A stretch of 22,497 nt of DNA from an uncultured Clostridia bacterium (GTDB taxonomy: Bacteria > Bacillota > Clostridia > TANB77 > CAG-508). Within the stretch, counting starts at the first letter, position 1, and every line of letters starts with the position of its first letter. A model generated the notes under the pieces. That model did not search any database. It was not told where the DNA came from and saw only the letters and a list, made by a program, of their open reading frames with translations. Shown piece after piece: positions 15,215-22,497 of the stretch. The stretch is from positions 1-22,497 of the forward strand of contig CAKPPS010000023.1 in NCBI GenBank assembly GCA_934177795.1, given 5' to 3'. The translations under genes were made by a program, and so were the position numbers.

Positions 15215-15243
15215 CACCAGATACAAGATAATGTAATCTGGTG
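15215..15243. terminator. terminator hairpin between convergent genes
   Basis: CACCAGAT (15215-15222) pairs with ATCTGGTG (15236-15243). The plus-strand tail is CATTTTATAT. On the minus strand the tail is the stronger TATTTTTTT. It probably ends the dxs operon and backs up termination of tsaB-rimI. Confidence 0.7.
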
Positions 15244-15307
15244 CATTTTATATAATTAAACAAAAATAAATTTATTAAAAGAAAACAAAAACTTTTCCAA
15301 TTTATTT

Positions 15308-15342
15308 TATATAATAGGAAAGTTTTGCTTTCCTATTATATA
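15308..15342. terminator. long hairpin downstream of tsaB-rimI
   Basis: This is a perfect 15-bp stem with a five-base loop. Neither side has a clean T-tail. The GGAAAG arm (15317-15322) can also pair with the CTTTTCC stretch around 15291-15298, so alternative folds are possible. It is likely part of the convergent termination region, or an RNA 3'-end stabiliser. Confidence 0.5.
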
Positions 15343-15362
15343 AAAAGCTACAATTTATTAAT

Positions 15363-16463
15363 CTATAAATTTAATTTCATTAAAATGGCATCATATTTAT
15401 TGTCATAATAATTTTTCCTTTTACCACATTCTATAAATCCATTTTTCTTATATAAAGAAATAGCTGCAAAATTTTCTTCATTAACTTCTAAATTAATTAC
15501 TTTTATATTATTTTCAGAGCAAAAAGAAATAATCTGTTTAATTAAAGTAGAAGCAAAACCTTGTCTTCTAAATGTATTTTTTATAGCGATATTCATGATA
15601 TCAGCTTCATCAATAATAATTTTAATATCAATAAACCCAATAATAGAATTATCAAGTTTTGCACATAAAATATAAGACGAAGAAGAATTCAACTCATCTC
15701 TTAGATTACTGATATTCCAAAAAGAATCGAAATCTGAAATATTAAAATTATCTAAATCAGAAATATGCATCTGTTGAATTCCTACATTTTTTAATTCTAA
15801 TTGCTTTTGTGCTTGAGGCTTTTTTAAATATAATGGAAGAACATCAGAAAAATTATTATTAAAATGATCTAATCCAGAAAGACCAAGATTAAAAACATCA
15901 ATAGTATTATTTTCCAAAATAAGAAAATCTTTTGAAAAATTTTGGATATCATTTTTATAAATATTAACTGCATCACCTACAAAAAAGATAGGAGTATCAG
16001 AGTACTTACTGGCTAAAAATTGTAAACAATTATGAATACTATCTGCTTGAGGATTTTCTATATTAGAATATAGGCCATCAGTACAACTATAAACAGAAAA
16101 ATAACAATTATTATTTTTACAGTCAATCATGCTACATATAAGACCATTTTTATTGACATTATAAGCTAAAGCTTCAAGAGAAGAAATACCAATGGCAGGA
16201 ATGCTTAGTACATCTGAAAAAGCTTTCACAGTTGCAATACCAATTCTAATACCAGTAAAGGAACCAGGTCCAATATCAGAAACTAATAAATCTATATTAG
16301 AAATTGTAAGATTAGTTTCTGAAAAAATTTGTTGTATAATTGGCATTAATGTTTCAGAATGTGTTAAACCATTATCTAATTCAATTTTTTTTATCAATTT
16401 TCTATCTTCTAATATTGCAACACTACAAATAGTATTAGAAGTTTCAATACTTAAAATTTTCAA
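15363..16463 (-). CDS. tsaB: TsaB-RimI fusion (t6A synthesis subunit plus N-acetyltransferase)
   Basis: The 366-residue protein joins two normally separate proteins. Residues 1 to about 222 are TsaB: MKILSIETSN, GLTHSETLMP, and DIGPGSFTGIRIGIATVKAF, ending in LYLKKPQAQK. TsaB is the partner that supports TsaD in making N6-threonylcarbamoyladenosine at tRNA position 37. Residues about 228-366 are a RimI-type GNAT acetyltransferase: the acetyl-CoA loop RRQGFASTL (299-307), NLEVNEENFAAISLYKKNGF (about 324-343) with the conserved Glu and Tyr, and the RimI-like ending KRKNYYDNKYDAILM. RimI modifies the N-terminus of ribosomal protein S18 in other bacteria. The gene starts 18 bases after tsaE. The active-site positions look intact in the RimI half. 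The frame is continuous, so the fusion is not a sequencing break. Confidence 0.93.
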   Translation of the reverse strand: MKILSIETSNTICSVAILEDRKLIKKIELDNGLTHSETLMPIIQQIFSETNLTISNIDLLVSDIGPGSFTGIRIGIATVKAFSDVLSIPAIGISSLEALAYNVNKNGLICSMIDCKNNNCYFSVYSCTDGLYSNIENPQADSIHNCLQFLASKYSDTPIFFVGDAVNIYKNDIQNFSKDFLILENNTIDVFNLGLSGLDHFNNNFSDVLPLYLKKPQAQKQLELKNVGIQQMHISDLDNFNISDFDSFWNISNLRDELNSSSSYILCAKLDNSIIGFIDIKIIIDEADIMNIAIKNTFRRQGFASTLIKQIISFCSENNIKVINLEVNEENFAAISLYKKNGFIECGKRKNYYDNKYDAILMKLNL

Positions 16464-16481
16464 AATTATCCTCCAAAAAAA

Positions 16482-16946
16482 TTATTTTAATTTATTTAAT
16501 AAGCTATCATACTTTTTACCATAAGCAGTAATATTTAAAATTCTCATGTCATCATTCATAGAATCTTTACTAAATACAATATGTATGTAATCTGTTGGCA
16601 AAGCATCTTGAATGATTTCACCCCATTCAATAATAGAAATGCCTTTTTCAAAATATTCGTCACCACCAATGGCGTAAAATTCAGAAGAATCGATTAATCT
16701 ATAAACATCAAAGTGGTATATATTTATATCATTAGAATTATATTCATTTACAATAGTAAAAGTAGGACTTGATATGTCATCGCTTAAGTTAAAAAAAGAT
16801 AAGATGCCCTCAGTCAATTTTGTTTTGCCAGAACCTAAATCTCCAGTTAAAACAATGGTATCTCCTTTTTTTAAGAATGATGCCAATTTTTTTCCGAGTG
16901 CTAGTGTTTCTTTTTCATTATTAGTTGTGATTTTTAATTTATTCAT
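16482..16946 (-). CDS. tsaE: tRNA t6A biosynthesis ATPase TsaE
   Basis: This small cytoplasmic ATPase of the TsaBDE complex is needed for turnover of threonylcarbamoyl transfer to tRNA A37. The 154-residue protein has Walker A GDLGSGKT (35-42), SPTFTIVNEY (60-69), HFDVYRL (78-84) and the IEWGE motif (106-110), all typical of the family. The start follows AGAGGTAAC on the minus strand. A TATAAT on that strand (16985-16980) lies about 35 bases upstream and may be its -10 element, although the -35 is poor. It is the first gene of a two-gene operon with the tsaB-rimI fusion. Confidence 0.95.
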   Translation of the reverse strand: MNKLKITTNNEKETLALGKKLASFLKKGDTIVLTGDLGSGKTKLTEGILSFFNLSDDISSPTFTIVNEYNSNDINIYHFDVYRLIDSSEFYAIGGDEYFEKGISIIEWGEIIQDALPTDYIHIVFSKDSMNDDMRILNITAYGKKYDSLLNKLK

Positions 16947-17184
16947 AAGTTACCTCTAATTTCTAAATTTTCAAATCATATTATACTACATAAATATACA
17001 AAAATCTACTTTTATTATAATAATATTTGCATATAATTTGTTTAAATTTGCAGATAAAATATGTAGAACAATTAAATTTATGTATTGTAAAAAAATGGCA
17101 AATATGACAATGTCAAAGTAAGAGAATTAACACCATGTAAAAAATGTGCACAATAATTAATAAAATTAAAAACTAAATTAAACA
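16947..17184. other. intergenic stretch, nothing clearly coding
   Basis: It holds the probable tsaE promoter at one end. Near 17080-17156 is a short frame that would read as a 25-residue Cys-containing peptide only if one base were inserted in an A-run. No ribosome binding site precedes it. I see no RNA gene here. Confidence 0.4.
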
Positions 17185-17215
17185 ATAAAGGCAGGAAATC
17201 AAATCCTGCCTTTAT
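17185..17215 (-). terminator. terminator of the spore protein gene
   Basis: A perfect 12-bp stem, ATAAAGGCAGGA (17185-17196) with TCCTGCCTTTAT (17204-17215), has a seven-base loop. On the minus strand it is followed by TGTTTAATTTAG, a moderately T-rich tail, and it lies about 85 bases beyond the stop of the spore protein gene. Confidence 0.65.
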
Positions 17216-17299
17216 GTATTATAAAAATATATAAAAACAAAATTTAACTTTCTGCCATTAAACTAATATATAATTAGTGTTTTAAAGGTGCAAAAACAA

Positions 17300-17497
17300 C
17301 TATTTCATTTGTTGTTCTGCTTGTTGTATCATTTTCTTTACCATGTTACCACCTATTTTACCAGCATCTTTTGCGGAAATATCACCATTATATCCATCTT
17401 TTAAATTAACACCAACTTCACTAGCTACTTCATATTTGAATTTATCTAAAGCAGTCATAGCTTCTGGAACTAATTTTTTGTTACTGTTATTAGCCAT
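17300..17497 (-). CDS. alpha/beta-type small acid-soluble spore protein
   Basis: The 65-residue protein coats and protects DNA inside dormant spores and is degraded at germination by the GPR protease. The family pattern is clear: LVPEAMTALDKFKYEVASEVGV holds the GPR cleavage region around E-V-A. The second conserved half, NLKDGYNGDISAKDAGKIGGNMVKKMI, follows. GGAGGTG lies just upstream of the ATG. These genes are transcribed in the forespore by sigma G. I could not place a convincing sigma G promoter, and no vegetative promoter is obvious. It is monocistronic. Its presence is the best evidence that the host forms endospores. Confidence 0.97.
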   Translation of the reverse strand: MANNSNKKLVPEAMTALDKFKYEVASEVGVNLKDGYNGDISAKDAGKIGGNMVKKMIQQAEQQMK

Positions 17498-17698
17498 TGT
17501 TTATTCACCTCCAGTATATATACTTCATATTGAAAAAACTTTATCGCTTTTTCTAATACTAGCTTATGTAAAAATAAAAAAAATAAACTGGTAATTTTTT
17601 TCAAAAGAAAAATAATAAAAAATAAATTTTCTTTTTGATTAATGTTGGAATTTCAAGTGTTTTTAAAAAGAATTATAAAAAACAGATTTTATAACATG

Positions 17699-17726
17699 TT
17701 GACAATAAAAAAAGTTTATATATAAT
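17699..17726 (+). promoter_or_regulatory. near-consensus promoter for the Cof phosphatase gene
   Basis: TTGACA (17699-17704), a 16-base spacer and TATAAT (17721-17726), both boxes perfect, lie 25 bases before the ATG at 17752. Confidence 0.85.
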
Positions 17727-17751
17727 AAAGAGTAAGACAAAGGAGGAACGT

Positions 17752-18624
17752 ATGTATAAATTAATAGCAATAGATTTAGATGGGACAATGTTAAATAGTT
17801 ATGGAGAAATAACGCAAAACACTAAAGAGACAATTAAAAAATGTATAGACAAAGACATTAATATTGTTATAGCATCAGGTAGACCAATAGATTCGATAAA
17901 AAATATTGCAAATGAGATAGGAGCAAATAAATATTTTATAGCTAGTAATGGAGCTTTAATATATGATATGGAAAAAGAACAAACAATATACGAAAAATAT
18001 TTAAGTAAAGATAAAATATTAGAAATTATTGAAATTTGTGAAAAAAATAGTATAGCATATAATGTATACACAGAAAAAACAATATTAACGACAAGCTTAA
18101 AATTTAATGTATTATATTATCATAAAGAAAATTTAAAAAAAGAAGAAAAGAAAAGAACTAATATTAGTATTGTAGAAAATATGTATGAATATGTAAAAAA
18201 TATGAAAAATGAAAATATTCTAAAAGTAACAATTTGTGACGAAAATCAAAGTATATTTAATTCAATAATAAAAAAAATCAAAAATATAAGTGATGTAGAA
18301 ATATTAGAAGTTTCACACATGTCAAGAAAACTTATACAACAAGGAACAGAAGAAGTTCCAGTAGAATATTTTTATACAGAAATTTCTGCACCTAATGTTG
18401 ATAAGTGGAGTGCCATAGAGTTTTTAATAGAAAAATTAGATATAAATCAAAATGAAGTAATGGCAATAGGAGATAATATGAATGATAAAAAAATGATAGA
18501 AAAAGCTGGCTGCGGAGTTGTTATGAAAGGAAGTACACCAACTGTTGTTGAAGTGGCTGATTATGTTACAGATACTAATAATAATGAAGGCGTAGCACAG
18601 GCTTTAAAAAAATTTCTGTTGTAA
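17752..18624 (+). CDS. Cof-type HAD-IIB phosphatase
   Basis: The 290-residue cytoplasmic phosphatase is of the Cof/YidA type; relatives dephosphorylate sugar phosphates, pyridoxal phosphate or flavin mononucleotide, and the substrate cannot be read from sequence. Motif I is AIDLDGTML (Asp8, Asp10), motif II IASGRP, then SNGALIYD. The family's lysine segment ends the cap domain near SAPNVDKWSAIEFLIEKL. Motif IV is AIGDNMNDKKMIEKAGCGVVM, followed by ADYVTDTNNNEGVAQAL. The cap domain lies between about 85 and 200. AAGGAGG precedes the ATG and both promoter boxes are consensus. It is a single-gene unit closed by a strong terminator overlapping its stop codon. Confidence 0.93.
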   Translation: MYKLIAIDLDGTMLNSYGEITQNTKETIKKCIDKDINIVIASGRPIDSIKNIANEIGANKYFIASNGALIYDMEKEQTIYEKYLSKDKILEIIEICEKNSIAYNVYTEKTILTTSLKFNVLYYHKENLKKEEKKRTNISIVENMYEYVKNMKNENILKVTICDENQSIFNSIIKKIKNISDVEILEVSHMSRKLIQQGTEEVPVEYFYTEISAPNVDKWSAIEFLIEKLDINQNEVMAIGDNMNDKKMIEKAGCGVVMKGSTPTVVEVADYVTDTNNNEGVAQALKKFLL

Positions 18625-18657
18625 TATTACAAAAATATTACAACAGTATTATTTTTT
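18616..18657 (+). terminator. intrinsic terminator of the Cof phosphatase gene
   Basis: A perfect 13-bp stem, CTGTTGTAATATT (18616-18628) with its complement at 18634-18646, has a five-base loop, followed by TATTATTTTTT. The stop codon lies within the left arm. Confidence 0.88.
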
Positions 18658-18678
18658 AATTACAACAAATCTATATTA

Positions 18679-18707
18679 TTGATTTTAAATATATAATGCG
18701 GTAAAAT
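18679..18707 (+). promoter_or_regulatory. promoter for the Tad-like operon
   Basis: TTGATT (18679-18684), a 17-base spacer and TAAAAT (18702-18707) lie about 57 bases before the cpaB-like start, directly after the terminator of the preceding gene. Confidence 0.6.
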
Positions 18708-18763
18708 TAAAAAGTAGAAATAAAAAAAAGAATAAAAAATAAAGATAAAGGGAGGAATTTGTC

Positions 18764-19699
18764 ATGGCAACAAATCCAATGCAAAGAAAAGCAAGAAATT
18801 CATTCTTACTAGGAATGCTAGTTATGTTACTAATAACTGGAGGAATAATAGCATTCTTAATACTTCAATTAACTAATATGAAGAAAGCAGAAGAGAAAGA
18901 TAGAGAATCAAAAATAAAAGTGTATGCATTAAAGAAAGATATTAATTCTGGAGATGAAATAACACAAGCAGATTTGGAAGAAAAAGAGGTTGAAAAATCA
19001 GCAGCACCAACAGATTATATAACAAAAACATTTTTTGCAGAATCAACGGCAAAAAAGAATGTGGTAAAAATATCAATGACTAAAGGTACAGTAGTTTCTA
19101 AAAAGATGATTAATAGTCAAGATTATAAATTAACTGATGATGTTAGAAAACAAGAGTATAATATGTTTATATTACCAACAGATTTACAAAATGGAGATTT
19201 TATAGATGTAAGATTGCTGTTGCCAACAGGAACTGATTATATCGTAGCCTCTAAAAAAAGAGTAGAAATACCAGAGATTGCCGGAGTTGATTCAACAGAT
19301 ACAATATCAATAGAATTAAGTGAAGATGAAATTAACACATTAAGTAATGCAATAGTTGATGCTTTTAAAGTAGAAGGAGCAAAACTATATGTTAACAAAT
19401 ATACAGATCCTGGAATGCAAGAAGCAGCAACACCTACCTATCCAATAAGCAGAGAAGTAATGGAATTAATAAATTCAAATCCAAATGTTGTTGATGAAGC
19501 GAGAAAAGCATTATGGAATAGATATAACAATAATAAGCAAGCAGATCAAAGAAATAGTGTGATAAATCCACAAGTATCTGGAAGTGATGCAGATAAAAAC
19601 TTACAAGATGAAATGCAACAAAGTATAGAAAATTCAACAAAAACTAGACAAGAATATTTACAAGGATTAACAAGTACAACAACTACCAGTACAAAATAA
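18764..19699 (+). CDS. cpaB: CpaB/RcpC-like SAF-domain pilus assembly protein
   Basis: The 311-residue membrane-anchored protein has one N-terminal transmembrane helix (about 14-36). A SAF domain (about 51-115) begins KVYALKKDINSGDEITQADL, as in CpaB of Flp/Tad pilus systems. A middle domain follows (about 125-215, with NGDFIDVRLLLPTG), and the tail from about 225 is rich in Asn, Gln, Ser and Thr. CpaB proteins act at the cell envelope during export of Flp pilins; in Gram-positives they work without an outer-membrane secretin. GGGAGGA precedes the ATG. It heads a run of closely spaced genes (26, 3 and 18 bases) leading to a CpaF-like ATPase, which supports the assignment. Confidence 0.82.
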   Translation: MATNPMQRKARNSFLLGMLVMLLITGGIIAFLILQLTNMKKAEEKDRESKIKVYALKKDINSGDEITQADLEEKEVEKSAAPTDYITKTFFAESTAKKNVVKISMTKGTVVSKKMINSQDYKLTDDVRKQEYNMFILPTDLQNGDFIDVRLLLPTGTDYIVASKKRVEIPEIAGVDSTDTISIELSEDEINTLSNAIVDAFKVEGAKLYVNKYTDPGMQEAATPTYPISREVMELINSNPNVVDEARKALWNRYNNNKQADQRNSVINPQVSGSDADKNLQDEMQQSIENSTKTRQEYLQGLTSTTTTSTK

Positions 19700-19725
19700 T
19701 ACAAATATTAGAAAGGAAAATAAAT

Positions 19726-20424
19726 ATGAAGAAAGTAGGATTTATAGGGATGTACGACAAAACAGATATGATACTTAATATTGCTAAAATTTTAACAACA
19801 ATGCAAAAAAAAGTAATTATAGTTGATTCCACTATAACACAAAAAGCTAAATATGTTGTGCCAGTAATAAATCCTACAATCAAATATGTGACAACTTTTG
19901 AAGATATAGATGTAGCGGTAGGATTTAATAACGAAAATGATATTAAGGAATATGTAGGTATAGAAAAAAATGAAGAGCTACCTTATGATATTATGCTATT
20001 AGATATTGACAACATAGAAGCAATAGGAAATTTTAAAGCTGTAGAAAATGCAAAAAATTATTTTGTGACAGCATTTGACTTATATACATTAAAAAGAGGA
20101 CTTGAAATACTAAGCGAACTAAATGTACCAATGCATTTAACAAAGATTCTATTTTCAAAAGATATATTAAAAGAAGATGATGACTATTTGAATTTTTTAG
20201 CATTAGGATATAAAGTAATGTGGAATGAATATAGGATTTATTTTCCTATTGAAAACGGGGATTGGTCAGTATTAGCAGAAAATCAAAGAGTAGCTAAAAT
20301 AAAATTTAAAAGATTAAGCGCACAATATAAAGATAGTTTAGTATATATTGTAGGTGAAATTTTAAATGACATAAGTGAAAATCAAATTCGAAAAGCTGTT
20401 AAAATTATAGAAAGAGGAGTATAA
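19726..20424 (+). CDS. CpaE/TadZ-like protein lacking a P-loop
   Basis: The 232-residue protein has the outline of a MinD/ParA-type fold. It opens MKKVGFIGMYDKTDMILNIAKIL, then VIIVDST, and YDIMLLDIDN near residue 90 in the place of Walker B. Where a Walker A (KGGxGKT) would be, it reads GMYDKTD with no GKT, so ATP binding is doubtful. A helical C-terminal part ends with QIRKAVKIIERGV. Position between CpaB-like and MinD-like genes suggests a role like TadZ, which places the secretion machine in the cell. The fold is inferred from strand patterns and context, since overall similarity to named families is weak. GAAAGGAAA lies before the ATG. Confidence 0.6.
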   Translation: MKKVGFIGMYDKTDMILNIAKILTTMQKKVIIVDSTITQKAKYVVPVINPTIKYVTTFEDIDVAVGFNNENDIKEYVGIEKNEELPYDIMLLDIDNIEAIGNFKAVENAKNYFVTAFDLYTLKRGLEILSELNVPMHLTKILFSKDILKEDDDYLNFLALGYKVMWNEYRIYFPIENGDWSVLAENQRVAKIKFKRLSAQYKDSLVYIVGEILNDISENQIRKAVKIIERGV

Positions 20425-20427
20425 AAC

Positions 20428-21267
20428 ATGTCAATTGTAACATTTTACAATAGCAGTATAGAGCAAACCGGAAAAACCATGTCGATGGTAGCTATTGCTA
20501 CATACATGGCAATAGCACATAATTATAGAATATTACTTGTATCAACCACTAATAAAGAAGACATTTTAAAAAGTTGCTTTTGGAAAGAAAAAAAGAAAAG
20601 AAAAAATCTAGGAATATTTGGCCCAAATGCAGCTGTAGAAATACAAGCTGGTATAGAAGGATTAGCTAGAATTATTAGAAGTAATAAAATATCTCCAGAC
20701 ATGATTACAAATTATACAAAAGTGGTTTTTAAAGATAGATTAGAAATTTTGTTAGGGTGTGAAGAAAAACCTGCAGATGGAACAGTAATTGAAACAATAT
20801 ACCCAGAAATGATAAAAACAGCTAATCAATATTATGATTTAGTTTTTGTGGACTTAGATGAAAATATTGATGAAGAAGGCAAGAAAAGTATTATAAAAGA
20901 TTCAGATGTAGTAATTATAAATATGTCACAAAGATTAAAAAGTATAAATAATTATATGAAATTAAGAGAAGAAAATAAAGTGTTAAATTCACCTAAAACA
21001 TTAATATTAATAGGAAGATATGATAAATTTTCAAAATATAATTTAAAAAATATTACTAGATATTTAGGAGAAAAAAATAAAGTATTAACAATACCATACA
21101 ATACATTATTCTTTGAAGCTGCAGAAGAAGCTGGAGTTCCAGACATGTTTTTAAGATTTAGAAAAGGATTAGATCCAGAAGATAGAAATGCATTTTTTAT
21201 GGAAGAAGTACAAAGAGCTTCTGAAAATATAATATACAGATTACAAGATTTGCAAATGAAAATGTAA
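20428..21267 (+). CDS. MinD/CpaE-like ATPase with divergent P-loop
   Basis: The 279-residue cytoplasmic protein starts SIVTFYNSSIEQTGKTMSMV, in which IEQTGKT fills the deviant Walker A place of MinD/ParA proteins. GKT is kept, but the first signature lysine of KGGxGKT is missing. YRILLVSTTN follows as the next strand, and YDLVFVDLDE (about 137-146) stands in for Walker B. VVIINMSQ and TLILIGRYD match later strands. It begins three bases after the previous stop, with GAGGAGT inside the end of that gene. With its P-loop-less neighbour it forms a tandem pair upstream of the CpaF-like motor, so it is probably the CpaE-type localisation factor of this system. Confidence 0.72.
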   Translation: MSIVTFYNSSIEQTGKTMSMVAIATYMAIAHNYRILLVSTTNKEDILKSCFWKEKKKRKNLGIFGPNAAVEIQAGIEGLARIIRSNKISPDMITNYTKVVFKDRLEILLGCEEKPADGTVIETIYPEMIKTANQYYDLVFVDLDENIDEEGKKSIIKDSDVVIINMSQRLKSINNYMKLREENKVLNSPKTLILIGRYDKFSKYNLKNITRYLGEKNKVLTIPYNTLFFEAAEEAGVPDMFLRFRKGLDPEDRNAFFMEEVQRASENIIYRLQDLQMKM

Positions 21268-21285
21268 AAGAAAGGAGACCTTATA

Positions 21286-22497
21286 ATGACAATAACAAAT
21301 ATATTACTAAGTATAGCTGTTTTAGGACTTGCAGTATATGCAGTTTATTATCACATAAAAAAGAAAAAAACAGAAGAAGTAGAAGATACAATAAATGTTG
21401 ATGATAAAACATATACAATAGAATTAATGCAAGAATTCATAAAAAAGAGATTAGATGAAATTACAAAAGTCAATTTATATGATATAGGTCTTTCAGAAGA
21501 AGAATTAAAAAGAAGAAAAAATAAAAAGTATGAGCTAAAAAAAGCATTAAAAGGTTGTACTTATGGAGATGTTAATGATAAGAAATATGTAAAAGAACTA
21601 ATATATGACTTATTAGCGCAAGAATATGGAGTTAATGAAACAAATATATCAAAAGCAATACCATTTGATATACCATCATTATTAACAGCTCAAGATAAAT
21701 TTGATATATTAATTTACATATTTAAAAAAGAATTTGGATATGAAGCTTTACCAGAAATGATAAAAAAATATAACTTAGATGCATTAAAATATGTTGAAGG
21801 AGAAGCTAAACCCTCTTATGTTATAACAGAAGAAGAAATAGGTGAAATTTTTGAAAAAGAAAATGTAACATTATCTTTTGGAGATAAATTAGCAATAGTA
21901 GTACAAAGAATATATCAACATTACAAAGGATATAGTGCAATAGATGAAGTAAGAGATATGAATATAGATGGTGTTTCAGGTGGGGTATCTGGATTACCAG
22001 AAAGCTTTTTAAGCCAAGTTGCACAAACAGATGGTGATTATTTAAGTCAGATAGCAGAACATAGAGTACCTAGAGCATGTGACAGTATTTGGATAATGTT
22101 TCATGGTAAATCAATACGTTTGGCGTTCTTATCATTTGGAACAGAAGCAGAATTAAAAAGAGTATGTCAAAATATATATAAATACAATAACCCAGGACAA
22201 TTATCAGATACAAATGGTTACAAAATTAATGAAATGAAAGATGGATCTCGTGTTGTTGTTGTTAGACCATCAATGTCAGAAACATGGGCATTTTTCGTAA
22301 GAAAATTCGATGTTAAGAGAGCAACACTAGAGCAAATAGTTTTGTATCCAGGAAAAGAAAATGCAATAGATTTATTAAAATATTTAGTAAAAGGTGCAAG
22401 AATTATATCATTAACAGGTGAGCAAGGTTGCCGGAAAAACAACAATGCTTATGGCTATGATAGAAAATATATACGAAACTATGAACCTTCGTATTAC
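21286..22497 (+). CDS. cpaF: CpaF/TadA-like secretion ATPase, partial and frameshifted at Walker A
   Basis: The gene runs off the window; 404 codons are visible. A hydrophobic span at residues 4-22 and a Lys-rich segment form an N-terminal membrane anchor not usual in CpaF. A charged helical region follows, then SIWIMFHGKSIRLAFLSFG, DGSRVVVVRPSMSETW and FFVRKFD near 310-355, the N-terminal ATPase domain of the TadA/VirB11 family. The P-loop should come after ISLTGEQG (residues 374-381). One extra T at 22428-22429 turns the expected GAGKTTM into CRKNNN. Dropping that base gives GEQGAGKTTMLMAMIENIYE and a continued family match. The altered frame stays open to the window end. AAAGGAGACC precedes the ATG. 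The protein would power Flp-type pilin or substrate export. Confidence 0.8.
   Translation, partial: MTITNILLSIAVLGLAVYAVYYHIKKKKTEEVEDTINVDDKTYTIELMQEFIKKRLDEITKVNLYDIGLSEEELKRRKNKKYELKKALKGCTYGDVNDKKYVKELIYDLLAQEYGVNETNISKAIPFDIPSLLTAQDKFDILIYIFKKEFGYEALPEMIKKYNLDALKYVEGEAKPSYVITEEEIGEIFEKENVTLSFGDKLAIVVQRIYQHYKGYSAIDEVRDMNIDGVSGGVSGLPESFLSQVAQTDGDYLSQIAEHRVPRACDSIWIMFHGKSIRLAFLSFGTEAELKRVCQNIYKYNNPGQLSDTNGYKINEMKDGSRVVVVRPSMSETWAFFVRKFDVKRATLEQIVLYPGKENAIDLLKYLVKGARIISLTGEQGCRKNNNAYGYDRKYIRNYEPSYY

Noticed and set aside
17080..17156. A 25-residue peptide with Cys3 and a C-terminal PCKKC motif if one A is inserted in the A-run near 17089
   Set aside because: As given, the frame is broken, no ribosome binding site precedes the ATG, and the peptide is too short to support without homologues.
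16947..17299. CRISPR array, rRNA or riboswitch in the longer intergenic gaps
   Set aside because: No regularly spaced repeats, rRNA segments or conserved cores of known riboswitch classes were found by eye in this gap or the others.

Overview
The window is very AT-rich DNA with canonical TTGACA/TATAAT promoters, strong AGGAGG ribosome binding sites and purine-rich coding strands. An alpha/beta-type small acid-soluble spore protein at 17300-17497 points to a spore-forming member of the Clostridia (low-GC Firmicutes). I cannot name the genus from sequence alone. Most genes are chromosomal housekeeping genes. The left end and the right end are accessory in character.

Left region (1-5.2 kb): a complete tRNA-Gln(UUG) is followed by a patchy, island-like stretch. 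Two near-identical 194-bp direct repeats (212-405 and 3561-3754) each carry a hairpin and an intrinsic-terminator-like hairpin. They bracket a HAD-family hydrolase, a secreted protein of unknown family with a less AT-rich composition, and a decayed DDE transposase. Beyond the second repeat lies a DUF2207-type membrane protein lacking the usual large extracellular domain. A 46-residue DUF6774-like gene (5175-5315, minus) ends 20 bp from it.

Central region (5.3-17.5 kb): an apparent operon encodes an S66 LD-carboxypeptidase-like peptidase, an FMN/iron-sulfur flavoprotein and glutamate racemase, so two of the three concern peptidoglycan. It is followed by recN, with its own promoter inside an inverted repeat, and by enolase. 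Then comes a convergent gene for a secreted, wall-anchored-looking VWA protein. This is divergent from dxs, whose downstream partner is a YlmH-like S4 RNA-binding protein. On the minus strand, tsaE is followed by a tsaB-rimI fusion gene, joining t6A tRNA modification to N-acetylation. The spore protein gene comes next.

Right region (17.7-22.5 kb): a Cof-type HAD phosphatase with a near-consensus promoter and a strong terminator is followed by the start of a Tad/Flp-type pilus or secretion operon. It contains a CpaB-like SAF protein, two consecutive MinD/CpaE-like proteins (one without a P-loop, one with a divergent one) and a CpaF/TadA-like ATPase with an N-terminal membrane segment. The ATPase gene runs off the window and carries an apparent one-base frameshift exactly at its Walker A motif.

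The least explained features are the paired structured repeats, the secreted protein between them, the short DUF2207 protein and the divergent Tad motor and localisation genes. No CRISPR array, rRNA or intact mobile element was seen.
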